DNA of 64,000 nucleotides from Mesorhizobium muleiense (GCF_900099905.1 NZ_FNEE01000010.1:133946-197945); one strand, 5' to 3'; numbered from the stretch's first letter, positions 45,508-54,841 are shown. The notes: generated by a model not told the origin, from the sequence alone. Translations and numbers: made by a program.

Positions 45508-45926
45508 TAGGTCGTCGCTCCACTGTTTCGTTTTTGGACGGTCCCGCCAAGTTGTAGAATTTCCCCAATCACGCTTGGTAAAAGCCGACTGTGGCTAACC
45601 TGCGGCAAGCAGCTGTTAACCATGATTTTGTTAAAGAGAATTTGTGGGGATGCGATAACACAAAATTTCATATTGTAATGCAACCAGCAAGTGTGACATT
45701 CAATTATGCGCGTTCTCGCGATGCGCGACGTGCGCGCCAGGCCGTGACGAGTTGCGAGAATGGCGGCCGCGGCTATGCCGCCGGCAAGAGGTCGGGCTCT
45801 CGTCCTTTACCCCGCATGCCGCCGGCATCCAGATCGGGACGGCGCCCGGTCCGGTTCCGAACGCCTCGCGTCGACCTCTCCCATCAACCGATGGTTAATC
45901 GCCGATCCTAGACATCAGGGACCCGT
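45508..45926. other. AT-rich intergenic region upstream of the CAP gene
   Basis: About 420 bases with no credible gene. The part at 45600-45720 is clearly lower in GC than the surroundings and probably holds the promoter of the secretion operon. The rest is GC-rich but has no frame with matching codon use. Confidence 0.5.
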
Positions 45927-46052
45927 GTGGCCGAAGCCATCTCGATCGCTGTCAAGATTGTTAAAGGAAAAGCTGATCAAGTCGGCTTCGCCGTGCAAGC
46001 GGGACGCTTGGTTGTGGAGCGCTGGATCAGCCGCAACAGGCGGCTGATGGTA
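45927..46052 (+). pseudogene. Remnant of an IS5-type transposase C-terminus
   Basis: The frame from GTG 45927 reads KIVKGKADQVGFAVQ, then GRLVVERWISRNRRLM. This resembles the conserved transposase tail of IS5-group elements (GF-x-VLPRRWVVERTFAW-x-NRRLAKD). The N-terminal two thirds, the inverted repeats and the end of the gene are missing, so it is a decayed fragment. Confidence 0.55.
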
Positions 46053-46102
46053 GGACGCCAGCCCCGCAGCGGGGTTAGACGGGCTCGCCCGCGGCCCTCG
46101 CT

Positions 46103-46795
46103 TCAGTCGACTTCGCGCAGGCGGTATCCGACGCCGGTTTCGGTGGTGATGTAGCGCGGCTGGTCGGGCGTTTTCTCGATCTTTTGCCTGAGCTGCCGCA
46201 CATAGACCCTGAGATACTGCACGTCGGTCGAATCGCCCCAGACCTGCTTCAAAAGAAACTGGTGGGTGAGAACCTTGCCGGCGTGCTGCACGAGGATGCG
46301 CAGGATGTCGTACTCCTTCGGCGAGAGCTTTATCTCCCTGTCCTCGATCATGACGATGCGCTTCACCAGATCGACCGTGAGATCGCCGGTGTTAAAGACC
46401 GGCTTCTCACCTTGCTGCTGGAACTTGTGGCGGAGCGCCACCCGGATGCGCGCGACAAGCTCGTTCATGCCGAACGGCTTGGTGATATAGTCGTCGGCGC
46501 CGAGATCAAGTGCCGAGACGATGCCGGCCTCGTCGGTGCGGCTGGAAAGGATGACGACCGGAACATCCAGGCCGTCGTCCCGCCATTTGCGCAGCAATTC
46601 GTGGCCGCCCATGCCGGGCAGGCCGAGATCGAGCAGGATCAGGTCGGGCTTTTCCGTCTCCACGAGTTCGATCGCCGTCCTGGCGTTCGGCGCCTCGCTG
46701 ATCGCATAGCCCTGGCTGCCAAGGCCAACGCGGAGCAGCTTGCGGATCGGCGGTTCGTCATCGACGACCAATATGCTGACGTCCAGATTCGTCAT
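46103..46795 (-). CDS. kdpE: Potassium-responsive response regulator KdpE
   Basis: A 230-residue OmpR-type regulator. The receiver domain has the acidic pair DDEP near residue 12, the phospho-acceptor Asp in LILLDLGLPGMGG near residue 55 and the conserved Lys in YITKPFG. The C-terminal winged HTH contains LSPKEYDILRILVQHAG and VWGDSTDVQYLRVYVRQLRQKI. It overlaps kdpD by four bases (ATGA at 46795-46792). It activates kdp transcription at low potassium or high osmolarity. Confidence 0.95.
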   Translation of the reverse strand: MTNLDVSILVVDDEPPIRKLLRVGLGSQGYAISEAPNARTAIELVETEKPDLILLDLGLPGMGGHELLRKWRDDGLDVPVVILSSRTDEAGIVSALDLGADDYITKPFGMNELVARIRVALRHKFQQQGEKPVFNTGDLTVDLVKRIVMIEDREIKLSPKEYDILRILVQHAGKVLTHQFLLKQVWGDSTDVQYLRVYVRQLRQKIEKTPDQPRYITTETGVGYRLREVD

Positions 46796-49509
46796 GGCAG
46801 GTCATCCATGTCGGGGTCTACATGTTGGTCTGCCGCTACCGGCATTCTGATGGTAAAAACCGCACCCGGGCGGTCGGTCCTGTTGGCCGCCGAAATCGTC
46901 CCGCCCATCGCCTCGATGAAGCCACGGCAGATCGAGAGCCCAAGCCCGGTGCCGGCACGGACCTGATCGCCCTTGCGCACCCGGTGGAACGTGTCGAAAA
47001 TGCGCTCCAGATCCGCCGGCGGAATGCCTGGCCCCTCGTCCATGATCTGCAGGATGACGGAACCATTGTCGGCCCAGCCCTGCAGGCGGATCGTCGAACC
47101 AGGCGGCGCAAATTTAGCGGCATTGTCGAGGAGATTGAACAGCGCTTGCTCGAACAGGACAGGGTCGACCCTCAGCATCGGCAGATCCGTGGGAATGTCG
47201 ACTTCGGTCTTGTGTTCGCCAATGATTTTTCTGGCTCGATGCAAGGCGGTGCCAACAATGTCGCCGACATAGTGGAACGCGTAGTTCGGCTCCATCGCAC
47301 CGGATTCGATCTTGGTCATGTCAAGCAGATTGGCGATGAAGCGGTTCAGCCGTTCCGATTCGTCGAGCACGGTCGACAGCAGGTCCGCCCGGTCCGTTTC
47401 GGGAAGCGCCGGTGCAAATTCCCGCAATGTGCCGGCGGCGCCCATGATGGCGGCAAGCGGCGTCTTCAGGTCATGGGAAATCGAGGTCAGCAGCGCCGAC
47501 CGCAGGCGGTCCGCCTCGGCCTCGAGCTTGGCCCGGTCGACGTCGGCAACAAGCTGGATGCGTTCGATGGCGACTGCCGCCTGGTCGGCGAGCGCGTCGA
47601 GCAGGCGCTGCTGCTCGGGCGTCAACAGCGGACCTTGCTTGTCGTTGTCGAGGCCGACGACGCCGACAGCGGTGCGCCCGGTCCGCAACGGCAGATACAG
47701 GCGTCTTGCTCCGGGAAGCGTGTCGGCGCCGCGGCCCGCGGGACGATCGTGCTCCCAGGCCCAACGGGCGGCCGCGATGTCGGCCTCGGCCAGCGTGTCG
47801 TCGGGTGGGTATCCGGCCTTGACGGTGATCGTGCCGTTTTCCGGCAGCAGCAGCACCACGCGCAACTTCAGCATCGAAGCTATCTGGAAGGCAGTCGCCC
47901 AGAGCACGTCGTCAAGCGTGCCGGCGCCGGCGAGCTTCTTCGAGAAGAGATAGATATCTTCCGTGGCGCGTGCCCGCGAGCGGGCAGCGACCGCCTGTCG
48001 CTGCACGCGCACTGTCAGATTGCTGGCAATGACCGCAACAACCAGGAAGGCAGCCAGCGCCACGATGCTCTCCGGATCCTGGATCGTCAGCGTGTAACGT
48101 GGTTCCAGGAAGAAATAGTTGAAGGCAATGGCGCTGATGACGCAGGCATACAAAGCCGGCCAGAGACCCCCGGTCACCGCCGATGTCAGAACCCCGATGA
48201 GAAAGATGATCGCCAGATTGCGGACGTCGAGAAACTGGTGGAGAAGGACGGCGAAGGCGAGCGAGCCTACAACGTAGGCCGTGGCCTTGAGATAGGGCCA
48301 GATCTCGAATTGCCACTGCTCGTCCGCCGTCTTGACGGTCCTCGACGTCGCCTCGGCGTTGCGTTCGTTTCCCGAAATGACATGGACGCTGATGTCGCCG
48401 GCATGGCGGATGAGATCATAAGTGAGCGAGCCTTCGATCAATTCCCGCCAGCGCGATCGGGTCGGCCTGCCGATCACGATATGGGTGAAGTTGTTCGCGG
48501 TCGCATGGCGAACGATGTCCTGCGCGACGTTCTGACCTGGAATGGTCGTTACCTCGGCGCCGAGTTGCTCGGCAAGGCGCAGCAGCGTCGCCAGCCGATC
48601 CTTGGCCTCCTCGGACGTGGCGGCTGAACGAGGGGTATCGACGTGAAGCGCCGTCCAGGGGGCGCGGAGCCGGTCGGCCAATCTCCGCGCATAGCGGACG
48701 CGGGCCGCCCCGCCCGGACGCGCGTCGACGCAGACGAGAACCCTTTCCCCCGCCGCCCAGGGTCCGGGTATGGCGTGGGCCTGCATGTGGGTCAGCAACT
48801 GCTCGTCGACGCGCTGGGCAGTGCGGCGCAGCGCAAGTTCCCTGAGCGCCGTCAGATTGCCCGGCGAGAAATAATTCTCGATCGCGCGCCGGGCGGTGCT
48901 GGGGATGTAGACCTTGCCTTCCTCGAGTCGCTTGATCAGGTCGTCGGGCGTGAGATCGATGATCTCGATGTCGTCGGCCTGATCGATGATGGAGTCTGGA
49001 ACCGTCTCGCGCACCCTGACGCGCGTGATCTGCGCCACGACATCGTTCAGGCTTTCGACATGCTGGATGTTGAGCGTGGTGTAGACGTCGATGCCGTGCG
49101 TCAGGATTTCCTGAACGTCGAGATAGCGCTTGGGATGGCGGCTGCCCGGCGCGTTGGTATGGGCAAGCTCGTCGACGAGGACCAGCGCCGGCCGCCGGGC
49201 AAGGATGGCATCGAGGTCCATTTCCTCGAGGGCGCGCCCCTTGTAGTCGACCCGACGACGCGGAATCACCTCATAGCCGTCGACCAGCACCTGGGTTTCC
49301 TTGCGGCCGTGCGTCTCGACGACGCCGATCACCACGTCCACCCCGTCGGCCAATCTTGCACGGCCCGACATCAGCATTTCATAGGTCTTGCCGACACCGG
49401 GTGCTGCACCCAGAAAAATCCGCAGACGACCGCGTCCCTCCCGCTCCGCACGGTCAAGCAGGGCGTCGGGTGAGGGTCTGGTTTCGTTGCTTCTGTCGTC
49501 CGGCATCAC
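46792..49509 (-). CDS. kdpD: Potassium sensor histidine kinase KdpD
   Basis: A 905-residue sensor. The N-terminal KdpD domain has Walker A GAAPGVGKTYEM near residue 33, followed by a universal-stress-like domain (about 250-375), four transmembrane helices (DUF4118, about 400-500), a GAF domain, then HisKA with the phospho-acceptor in TSISHDLKTPLAAIMG near residue 675 and the ATPase domain ending GTGLGLSICRGFIEAMGG. All domains are intact. In rhizobia EIIA-Ntr (PtsN, encoded at 23.8 kb) can bind and inhibit or stimulate it. Confidence 0.96.
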   Translation of the reverse strand: MMPDDRSNETRPSPDALLDRAEREGRGRLRIFLGAAPGVGKTYEMLMSGRARLADGVDVVIGVVETHGRKETQVLVDGYEVIPRRRVDYKGRALEEMDLDAILARRPALVLVDELAHTNAPGSRHPKRYLDVQEILTHGIDVYTTLNIQHVESLNDVVAQITRVRVRETVPDSIIDQADDIEIIDLTPDDLIKRLEEGKVYIPSTARRAIENYFSPGNLTALRELALRRTAQRVDEQLLTHMQAHAIPGPWAAGERVLVCVDARPGGAARVRYARRLADRLRAPWTALHVDTPRSAATSEEAKDRLATLLRLAEQLGAEVTTIPGQNVAQDIVRHATANNFTHIVIGRPTRSRWRELIEGSLTYDLIRHAGDISVHVISGNERNAEATSRTVKTADEQWQFEIWPYLKATAYVVGSLAFAVLLHQFLDVRNLAIIFLIGVLTSAVTGGLWPALYACVISAIAFNYFFLEPRYTLTIQDPESIVALAAFLVVAVIASNLTVRVQRQAVAARSRARATEDIYLFSKKLAGAGTLDDVLWATAFQIASMLKLRVVLLLPENGTITVKAGYPPDDTLAEADIAAARWAWEHDRPAGRGADTLPGARRLYLPLRTGRTAVGVVGLDNDKQGPLLTPEQQRLLDALADQAAVAIERIQLVADVDRAKLEAEADRLRSALLTSISHDLKTPLAAIMGAAGTLREFAPALPETDRADLLSTVLDESERLNRFIANLLDMTKIESGAMEPNYAFHYVGDIVGTALHRARKIIGEHKTEVDIPTDLPMLRVDPVLFEQALFNLLDNAAKFAPPGSTIRLQGWADNGSVILQIMDEGPGIPPADLERIFDTFHRVRKGDQVRAGTGLGLSICRGFIEAMGGTISAANRTDRPGAVFTIRMPVAADQHVDPDMDDLP

Positions 49510-49575
49510 AATCGATCATGAATGGCGCCGGGGATGGTGTCGATCCCCAGCCCACCACTCATTGCTTCCCACCAT

Positions 49576-50145
49576 TCATTGCCTGGTGGCCTCGTCCAGC
49601 GCCAGGTTGAGCGCCAGCACATTGACCACAGGCTCTCCCATCAAACCGAGTTCGCGGTCCTCGACGTGGCTGTCGACAAGGGATTTGACCCTGGCTTCAT
49701 CGACGCCCCTGGCCCTGGCCACCCTGGCGACCTGGAAATAGGCGGCCTCGGGGCTGATATGCGGATCGAGGCCGCTGCCTGAAGTCGTGACCAGATCGAT
49801 CGGCACCTTCTGGTTCGGATTTTCCCCTTTCAGCCTGTCGGCATCGCTCTTGACGCGGTCGATCAGCTTGGCGTTGGTCGGCCCGAGATTCGAGCCGCTT
49901 GAAGCGGCGGCGTCGTAGCCGTCGCCGGCAGCCGACGGCCGGCCATGAAAATAGCGCTCGCTGGCAAAAGCCTGGCCGATCAGCTCGGAGCCGACGAGCT
50001 TGCCGTCCCTCTCGATCAGGCTGCCATTGGCCTGGCGCGGGAACAAGGCCTGGGCGATGCCGGTCATGCCGATCGGATAGATCAGGCCGGTCAGGATGGT
50101 GAAGAAAACGATCATGGTGATCGCGGGTCTGATTTGCTTGAGCAT
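49576..50145 (-). CDS. kdpC: Potassium-transporting ATPase subunit KdpC
   Basis: A 189-residue subunit with one N-terminal membrane helix (about residues 9-30) and a periplasmic domain. Family blocks are FHGRPSAAGDGYDAAASSGSNLGPTN near residue 66 and TTSGSGLDPHISPEAAYFQVARVA near residue 120. KdpC stabilises the KdpFABC complex. It lies 12 bases after kdpB. Confidence 0.95.
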   Translation of the reverse strand: MLKQIRPAITMIVFFTILTGLIYPIGMTGIAQALFPRQANGSLIERDGKLVGSELIGQAFASERYFHGRPSAAGDGYDAAASSGSNLGPTNAKLIDRVKSDADRLKGENPNQKVPIDLVTTSGSGLDPHISPEAAYFQVARVARARGVDEARVKSLVDSHVEDRELGLMGEPVVNVLALNLALDEATRQ

Positions 50146-50157
50146 GGACTTGATTCC

Positions 50158-52251
50158 CTATGCGAGGCCTAGCGCGGTGATGGCCATGTCGATCGCCTTG
50201 ATGCCGACGAAGGGGGCGACGAGGCCGCCGAGGCCGTAGACAAGAAGGTTGCGGCCGAGCAGCGCGCCGGCGCCGACGGCGCGATATCTGACGCCTCTTA
50301 GCGACAGCGGGATCAGCGCGACGATGATCAGTGCGTTGAAGATGATGGCCGAGAGAATGGCGCTCTGCGGCGTTGCCAGATGCATGACGTTGAGCGCCTG
50401 CAGCGGGCCTGACGTCTGCCCCGGCGCAATGTAGAAGACGGCGAATATGGCCGGGATGATGGCAAAATACTTGGCCACGTCGTTGGCGATGGAGAAGGTC
50501 GTCAGCGAGCCGCGCGTCATCAGCAGCGCCTTGCCGATTTCCACGATCTCGATCAGCTTGGTCGGATCGCTATCGAGGTCGACCATATTGCCTGCTTCGC
50601 GCGCGGCGACCGTTCCGGTGTTCATGGCGACGCCGACATCGGCCTGCGCAAGGGCGGGCGCATCGTTGGTGCCGTCGCCGCACATGGCGACGAGCTTGCC
50701 CTTGGCCTGTTCGTCGCGGATGAGCTTCAGCTTGTCCTCGGGCGTCGCCTGGGCAAGGAAATCGTCGACGCCGGCCTCCGCCGCGATCGCCGCCGCCGTC
50801 ATCGGGTTGTCGCCGGTGATCATCACCGTGCGGATCCCCATCTTGCGCAGTTCGGCGAAGCGCTCCCTGATGCCGCCCTTGACGATGTCCTTGAGATGGA
50901 CGACGCCGAGCAGGCGTCCGTCGCGCTCGACCGCCAGCGGCGTGCCGCCGGATTTGGCGACGTCGTCGGCGATCGCCTGCAGATCGCGGACGACGTCGCT
51001 GCCGGGGCGCGTGCCATGCGTAGCGACCGTCGACTGATTGACGAACGCGAGCACAGAATCGACCGCGCCCTTGCGAACCGAAGAGCCATCGATGTCGACG
51101 CCGCTCATGCGGGTTTGCGCGGTGAAGGGCACGAAAGCGGCATGCAGTGCTGCCATGTCGCGGGCACGGATGGCGTATTTCTCCTTCGCCAGCACGACGA
51201 TCGAGCGGCCTTCCGGCGTTTCGTCGGCAAGCGAGGCCAACTGCGCCGCGTCGACCAACTCCTGCTCGGTGATGCCCTTGACCGGGCGGAATGCCGTCGC
51301 CTGGCGATTGCCGAGCGTGATCGTGCCGGTCTTGTCGAGCAGCAGCGTGTCGACGTCACCCGCCGCCTCGACCGCGCGGCCCGACATCGCCAGCACGTTG
51401 AACCGCACCAGGCGATCCATGCCGGCGATGCCGATGGCCGAAAGCAGCGCGCCGATCGTCGTCGGGATCAAGGTGACGAACAGGGCGACGAGGACGGTCA
51501 CCGAAATGGTGCCGCCCGAATAGGCGGCGAAACTCGGGATCGTTGCCGTCGCCAGCACGAAGATCAGCGTCATGCCGACGAGCAGGATGTTGAGCGCGAT
51601 CTCGTTGGGCGTCTTCTGGCGCGCAGCGCCTTCGACCAGCGAGATCATGCGGTCGAGGAACGTATGGCCGGAGGCCGCGGTGATGCGCACGCGGATCCAG
51701 TCGGACAGAACCTGCGTGCCGCCGGTCACCGCCGAACGGTCGCCGCCGGATTCACGGATCACCGGAGCGGATTCGCCGGTGATCGCCGCCTCGTTGACCG
51801 AAGCGACGCCTTCGATCACCTCGCCGTCCGATGGAATGATGTCGCCGGCCTCGACGAGCACCACGTCGCCGACCTTCAGGCTGGTGCCGGGCACCAGCTT
51901 GAACCTGGTGCGGTCGTCGCCGCTCAGCAGCTTGGCCTGGCTCTCGGTGCGAGCCTTGCGCAGCGAATCGGCCTGGGCCTTGCCTCGGCCTTCGGCGACC
52001 GCTTCGGCGAAATTGGCGAAAAGCACGGTGAACCACAGCCAGATGATGATCTGCAGCGAGAAGCCGAGATCGCCGCCGCCGGTGACGAGATCCTTGACGA
52101 ACAGGACTGAGGTGAGCGCCGAGACGACGGCGACGACGAACATCACCGGATTGCGCATCAAGGTGCGCGGGTTGAGTTTCCTGAAGGCGCCGTCGACGGC
52201 GGGCAGCAGGATACGGGCATCCATGATGACAGCGGATTTGGGCTGGCTCAT
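50158..52251 (-). CDS. kdpB: Potassium-transporting P-type ATPase subunit KdpB
   Basis: A 697-residue P-type ATPase that energises high-affinity potassium uptake. The phosphorylation motif is LLLDKTGTITLG near residue 307, the actuator-domain motif is AAITGESAPV near residue 152, and the hinge motif is MCGDGTNDAPALAQADVGVAMNTG near residue 520. All catalytic residues are present. Its start overlaps the upstream small gene by four bases, an unusual insertion between kdpA and kdpB. Confidence 0.96.
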   Translation of the reverse strand: MSQPKSAVIMDARILLPAVDGAFRKLNPRTLMRNPVMFVVAVVSALTSVLFVKDLVTGGGDLGFSLQIIIWLWFTVLFANFAEAVAEGRGKAQADSLRKARTESQAKLLSGDDRTRFKLVPGTSLKVGDVVLVEAGDIIPSDGEVIEGVASVNEAAITGESAPVIRESGGDRSAVTGGTQVLSDWIRVRITAASGHTFLDRMISLVEGAARQKTPNEIALNILLVGMTLIFVLATATIPSFAAYSGGTISVTVLVALFVTLIPTTIGALLSAIGIAGMDRLVRFNVLAMSGRAVEAAGDVDTLLLDKTGTITLGNRQATAFRPVKGITEQELVDAAQLASLADETPEGRSIVVLAKEKYAIRARDMAALHAAFVPFTAQTRMSGVDIDGSSVRKGAVDSVLAFVNQSTVATHGTRPGSDVVRDLQAIADDVAKSGGTPLAVERDGRLLGVVHLKDIVKGGIRERFAELRKMGIRTVMITGDNPMTAAAIAAEAGVDDFLAQATPEDKLKLIRDEQAKGKLVAMCGDGTNDAPALAQADVGVAMNTGTVAAREAGNMVDLDSDPTKLIEIVEIGKALLMTRGSLTTFSIANDVAKYFAIIPAIFAVFYIAPGQTSGPLQALNVMHLATPQSAILSAIIFNALIIVALIPLSLRGVRYRAVGAGALLGRNLLVYGLGGLVAPFVGIKAIDMAITALGLA

Positions 52252-52472
52252 TTGGTGGCTCCAGTATCGATGTTGTTGACCGGTCGATCATCTGCCGAAA
52301 GCAGATGCGGCAGCCCGGAGGCCAGCAGCCAGACCACGATCATGACTGTCGCAATGCCGAAGAACGTGGACAAGGTCGGAAAAGGCGGCGGGGTCGGGAA
52401 AGGAGGCGGGGTTGCCCCTTTCCGCTCGTCTCGATGCCGAATCTTGCGACGTATGGATTTGAGCCAGGACAT
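52248..52472 (-). CDS. 74-residue single-pass membrane protein inserted between kdpA and kdpB
   Basis: The gene begins 24 bases after kdpA and its TGA overlaps the kdpB start (ATGA), so it is translated as part of the operon. The protein has a basic N-terminus (KSIRRKIRHRDERKG), a duplicated PPPFPT motif, one transmembrane helix at about residues 36-55 and a short C-terminal tail. It does not look like KdpF, which is encoded separately upstream. No family is recognised; an accessory or assembly role for the Kdp complex is only inferred from position. Confidence 0.7.
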   Translation of the reverse strand: MSWLKSIRRKIRHRDERKGATPPPFPTPPPFPTLSTFFGIATVMIVVWLLASGLPHLLSADDRPVNNIDTGATK

Positions 52473-52496
52473 GACATTGATCCAAGGTGGGACGGT

Positions 52497-54200
52497 TCAG
52501 AAAGTCTGCCCGTGGATGCCGGCCAGGTGCTCCACGATCGGTCCGACTGCCAGCGCCGGGAAGAAGGTGAGGCCGCCGACGATCAGAATGACGCCGACCA
52601 GCAGCCCGACGAACAGCGGCCCGTCGGTCGGAAAGGTGCCGGCGGAGGCGGGCACCGTCTTCTTGGCGACCAGCGAGCCGGCGATCGCCAGAGCCGGGAT
52701 GATGACCAGGAAGCGGCCCATCAGCATGCCGATGGCAAGCGTGACGTTGTACCAGGGCGTGTTGCCGGTCAGGCCGCCAAAGGCCGAGCCGTTGTTGGCG
52801 GCAGCCGAGGTGTAGGCATAGAGAACTTCGGAGAAGCCGTGCGGGCCGGCATTGGCCATCGAAGCGACGCTGGTCGGCAGCACCACCGCGATGGCGGTGA
52901 AGATCAGCATCGCCAGCGGCAGGCAGAGAATGGCGAGCATCGCCATCTTGACCTCCTTGGCCTCGATCTTCTTGCCGAGGTATTCGGGCGTGCGTCCGAC
53001 CATCAGTCCGGCGACGAAGACGGCGATCACGATATACATCAGGATGCCGTAGAGACCGGCGCCGACACCGCCGACAATGACCTCGCCGAGCTGCATGTTG
53101 ATGATCGGGATCATGCCGCCAAGCGCTGTGAAACTGTCATGCATGGCGTTGACGGCGCCGCAGGACGCGGCGGTGGTGATCACCGCAAACAGCGCCGACA
53201 AAGCGATGCCGAAGCGCGTTTCCTTGCCTTCCATGTTGCCGCCGTCGATGCCCAGCGCATGCACCAGCGGATTGCCTGATGCTTCCGCCCAGTAGCAGAC
53301 GGCAACGCCGGCGATGAACAGGACGCCCATTGCAGTCAAGATCGCCCAACCCTGGCGCTGGTCGCCGTTCATGCGGCCGAAGACGTTGGTTAGCGCCGCA
53401 CCGATGGCGAAGATCGAAATCATCTGGATCAGATTCGAGATCGCATCGGGATTTTCGAAGGGATGCGCGGCATTGGCGTTGAAGAAGCCGCCACCATTGG
53501 TGCCGAGCATCTTGATGGCGACCTGCGAGGCAACCGGCCCGACCGCGATCGTCTGCCGCGCGCCGTCCAGGGTTGTGGCGTCGAGATAGGCGCTGAGCGT
53601 CTGCGGCATGCCGAGATAGACATAGACCAGCGTCAGCACCATGCAGAGCGGCAACAGCAGGTAAAGGGTGCACCGGGTCATATCGACCCAGAAATTGCCG
53701 ATCGATTTGCCGGAAGCCTTGGTGAAGCCGCGGATCAGCGCGATTGCGATGGCGATGCCGGTCGCTGCGGACAGGAAGTTCTGCACGGTGAGGCCGGCCA
53801 TCTGCACGAGATAGGACATCGTGCTTTCACCGCCGTAGTTCTGCCAGTTGGTGTTGGTCATGAAGCTGGCGGCGGTGTTGAAGGCGAGCCCGGGTTCGAC
53901 GGAGCTCATGCCGGCCGGATTGTAAGGCAGGCTGCCTTGCAGCCGTTGCAGGGCGTAGAGCACCAGGAAGCCGGCGAGGTTGAAGAACAGCAAGGCCGCC
54001 GCATAGGTGGTCCAGTGCTGCTCCTCACGCTCGCTGGTCCCCGAGATGCGATAAAGGCTGCGCTCGACAGGAGCCAAAATCGGCGAGAGGAATGTGCGGT
54101 CGCCGCTGAAAACGCGATACATGTAGCCGCCGAGCGGCTTCACCAGCAGAACGACGATCCCGCAATAGACGAGGATCTGCATCCATCCGTTGAAAGTCAT
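52497..54200 (-). CDS. kdpA: Potassium-transporting ATPase channel subunit KdpA
   Basis: A 567-residue membrane protein of ten helices, related to KtrB/Trk channels. The four pore-loop regions are represented by sequences such as NTAASFMTNTNWQNYGGE near residue 109, GTNGGGFFNANAAHPFENP near residue 233 and AAANNGSAFGGLTGNTPWYN near residue 465. It forms the potassium selectivity filter of KdpFABC. The N-terminus MTFNGWMQIL is intact. Confidence 0.96.
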   Translation of the reverse strand: MTFNGWMQILVYCGIVVLLVKPLGGYMYRVFSGDRTFLSPILAPVERSLYRISGTSEREEQHWTTYAAALLFFNLAGFLVLYALQRLQGSLPYNPAGMSSVEPGLAFNTAASFMTNTNWQNYGGESTMSYLVQMAGLTVQNFLSAATGIAIAIALIRGFTKASGKSIGNFWVDMTRCTLYLLLPLCMVLTLVYVYLGMPQTLSAYLDATTLDGARQTIAVGPVASQVAIKMLGTNGGGFFNANAAHPFENPDAISNLIQMISIFAIGAALTNVFGRMNGDQRQGWAILTAMGVLFIAGVAVCYWAEASGNPLVHALGIDGGNMEGKETRFGIALSALFAVITTAASCGAVNAMHDSFTALGGMIPIINMQLGEVIVGGVGAGLYGILMYIVIAVFVAGLMVGRTPEYLGKKIEAKEVKMAMLAILCLPLAMLIFTAIAVVLPTSVASMANAGPHGFSEVLYAYTSAAANNGSAFGGLTGNTPWYNVTLAIGMLMGRFLVIIPALAIAGSLVAKKTVPASAGTFPTDGPLFVGLLVGVILIVGGLTFFPALAVGPIVEHLAGIHGQTF

Positions 54201-54233
54201 CGAAATAGCCTTCCGTGCCTGCGCCAGTTGCCG

Positions 54234-54323
54234 TTAGAAACGTTCTGGGCGAATGAGGGCGTATGTCAGGTAGGCGAGAAGGAACAGTGTCACAGCGCCA
54301 CCGAGGATATAGTCGACAAGCAT
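54234..54323 (-). CDS. kdpF: KdpF-type microprotein
   Basis: A 29-residue single-helix membrane peptide that ends in IRPERF, the usual C-terminal form of KdpF (consensus YPERF or RPERF). It begins MLVDYILGG and the rest is hydrophobic. It lies 33 bases upstream of kdpA. KdpF stabilises the KdpFABC complex. It is too short for ordinary gene callers. Confidence 0.85.
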   Translation of the reverse strand: MLVDYILGGAVTLFLLAYLTYALIRPERF

Positions 54324-54339
54324 GTTGTGGTCCTTCCGC

Positions 54340-54420
54340 CTAAAGACTGTCGCAGGCTTTGACGAAGGCGAAGAACAGGGCGAAAAACAAAAACCCTATC
54401 CCGAGAACGATGATGTCCAT
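54340..54420 (-). CDS. 26-residue membrane microprotein upstream of kdpF
   Basis: The frame encodes MDIIVLGIG, a phenylalanine-rich hydrophobic helix and a VKACDSL C-terminus. It is the first frame of the kdp operon, 16 bases before kdpF. A similar tiny protein with a C-terminal C-D/E-x-L ending stands before kdpF in several other bacterial groups, as far as I recall, so it is likely real. Its role is unknown; it may be a Kdp assembly or regulatory peptide. No strong ribosome site is visible beyond CAGCTCCG. Confidence 0.6.
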   Translation of the reverse strand: MDIIVLGIGFLFFALFFAFVKACDSL

Positions 54421-54841
54421 CGGAGCTGTTCCTTATTTTCGTTTTTGCACTGGCTTGCCTGCAGCCGGGCAGCGTTGAAGTCATGTGAAGACACTCTGTC
54501 GCTATGATAATGGCGACCGAGATGTGTCCTTCCCGACGGAATATGCATCCAAACCCCATAAAGGTTCGAGACGTGGCGAAGAGGAAAGAAATAAGAATCC
54601 TATAAAGGATTTGCCGTCGCGGCTCTCAGCGCGGCGCTCGAAGACAAGCCGTGCGGCGGGGCGAAGCCGCCGAAAATCAGCGATTTCGCGTATAGATCAC
54701 GGCATGGTCGTCCGCATACGCCCGCTTCCCGCCCAGTTCATCGAAGAACGGAATGCGGCTGTCGTCCGGCGTGCGAATGGCTGGCGGGTGCGAAGCTGAT
54801 GCGGGAAGTCGAGGGCGGACGCGCTCCGCCAAATCGGCTGC
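54421..54841. other. Kdp promoter region and a gene remnant
   Basis: About 420 bases without an intact gene. The part nearest kdp contains two CCTTTAT-type direct repeats on the minus strand (near 54564-54557 and 54607-54600), possible KdpE or promoter elements. Farther left of the DUF3606 gene, a minus-strand frame ending at 54677 reads TPDDSRIPFFDEL, then KRAYADDHAVIYTRNR and stop, gene-like but without a start. Confidence 0.4.
54677..54815 (-). pseudogene. Possible 3' remnant of an unidentified gene
   Basis: The minus-strand frame ends with YADDHAVIYTRNR and stop at 54677, and continues upstream through IRTPDDSRIPFFDEL for about 45 codons without an ATG. Amino acid composition is natural for a protein C-terminus. 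No family is recognised; it could be chance. Confidence 0.25.

Noticed and set aside
46822..48627. Plus-strand frame of 601 codons opposite kdpD
   Set aside because: Shadow of kdpD; no domain is recognisable.
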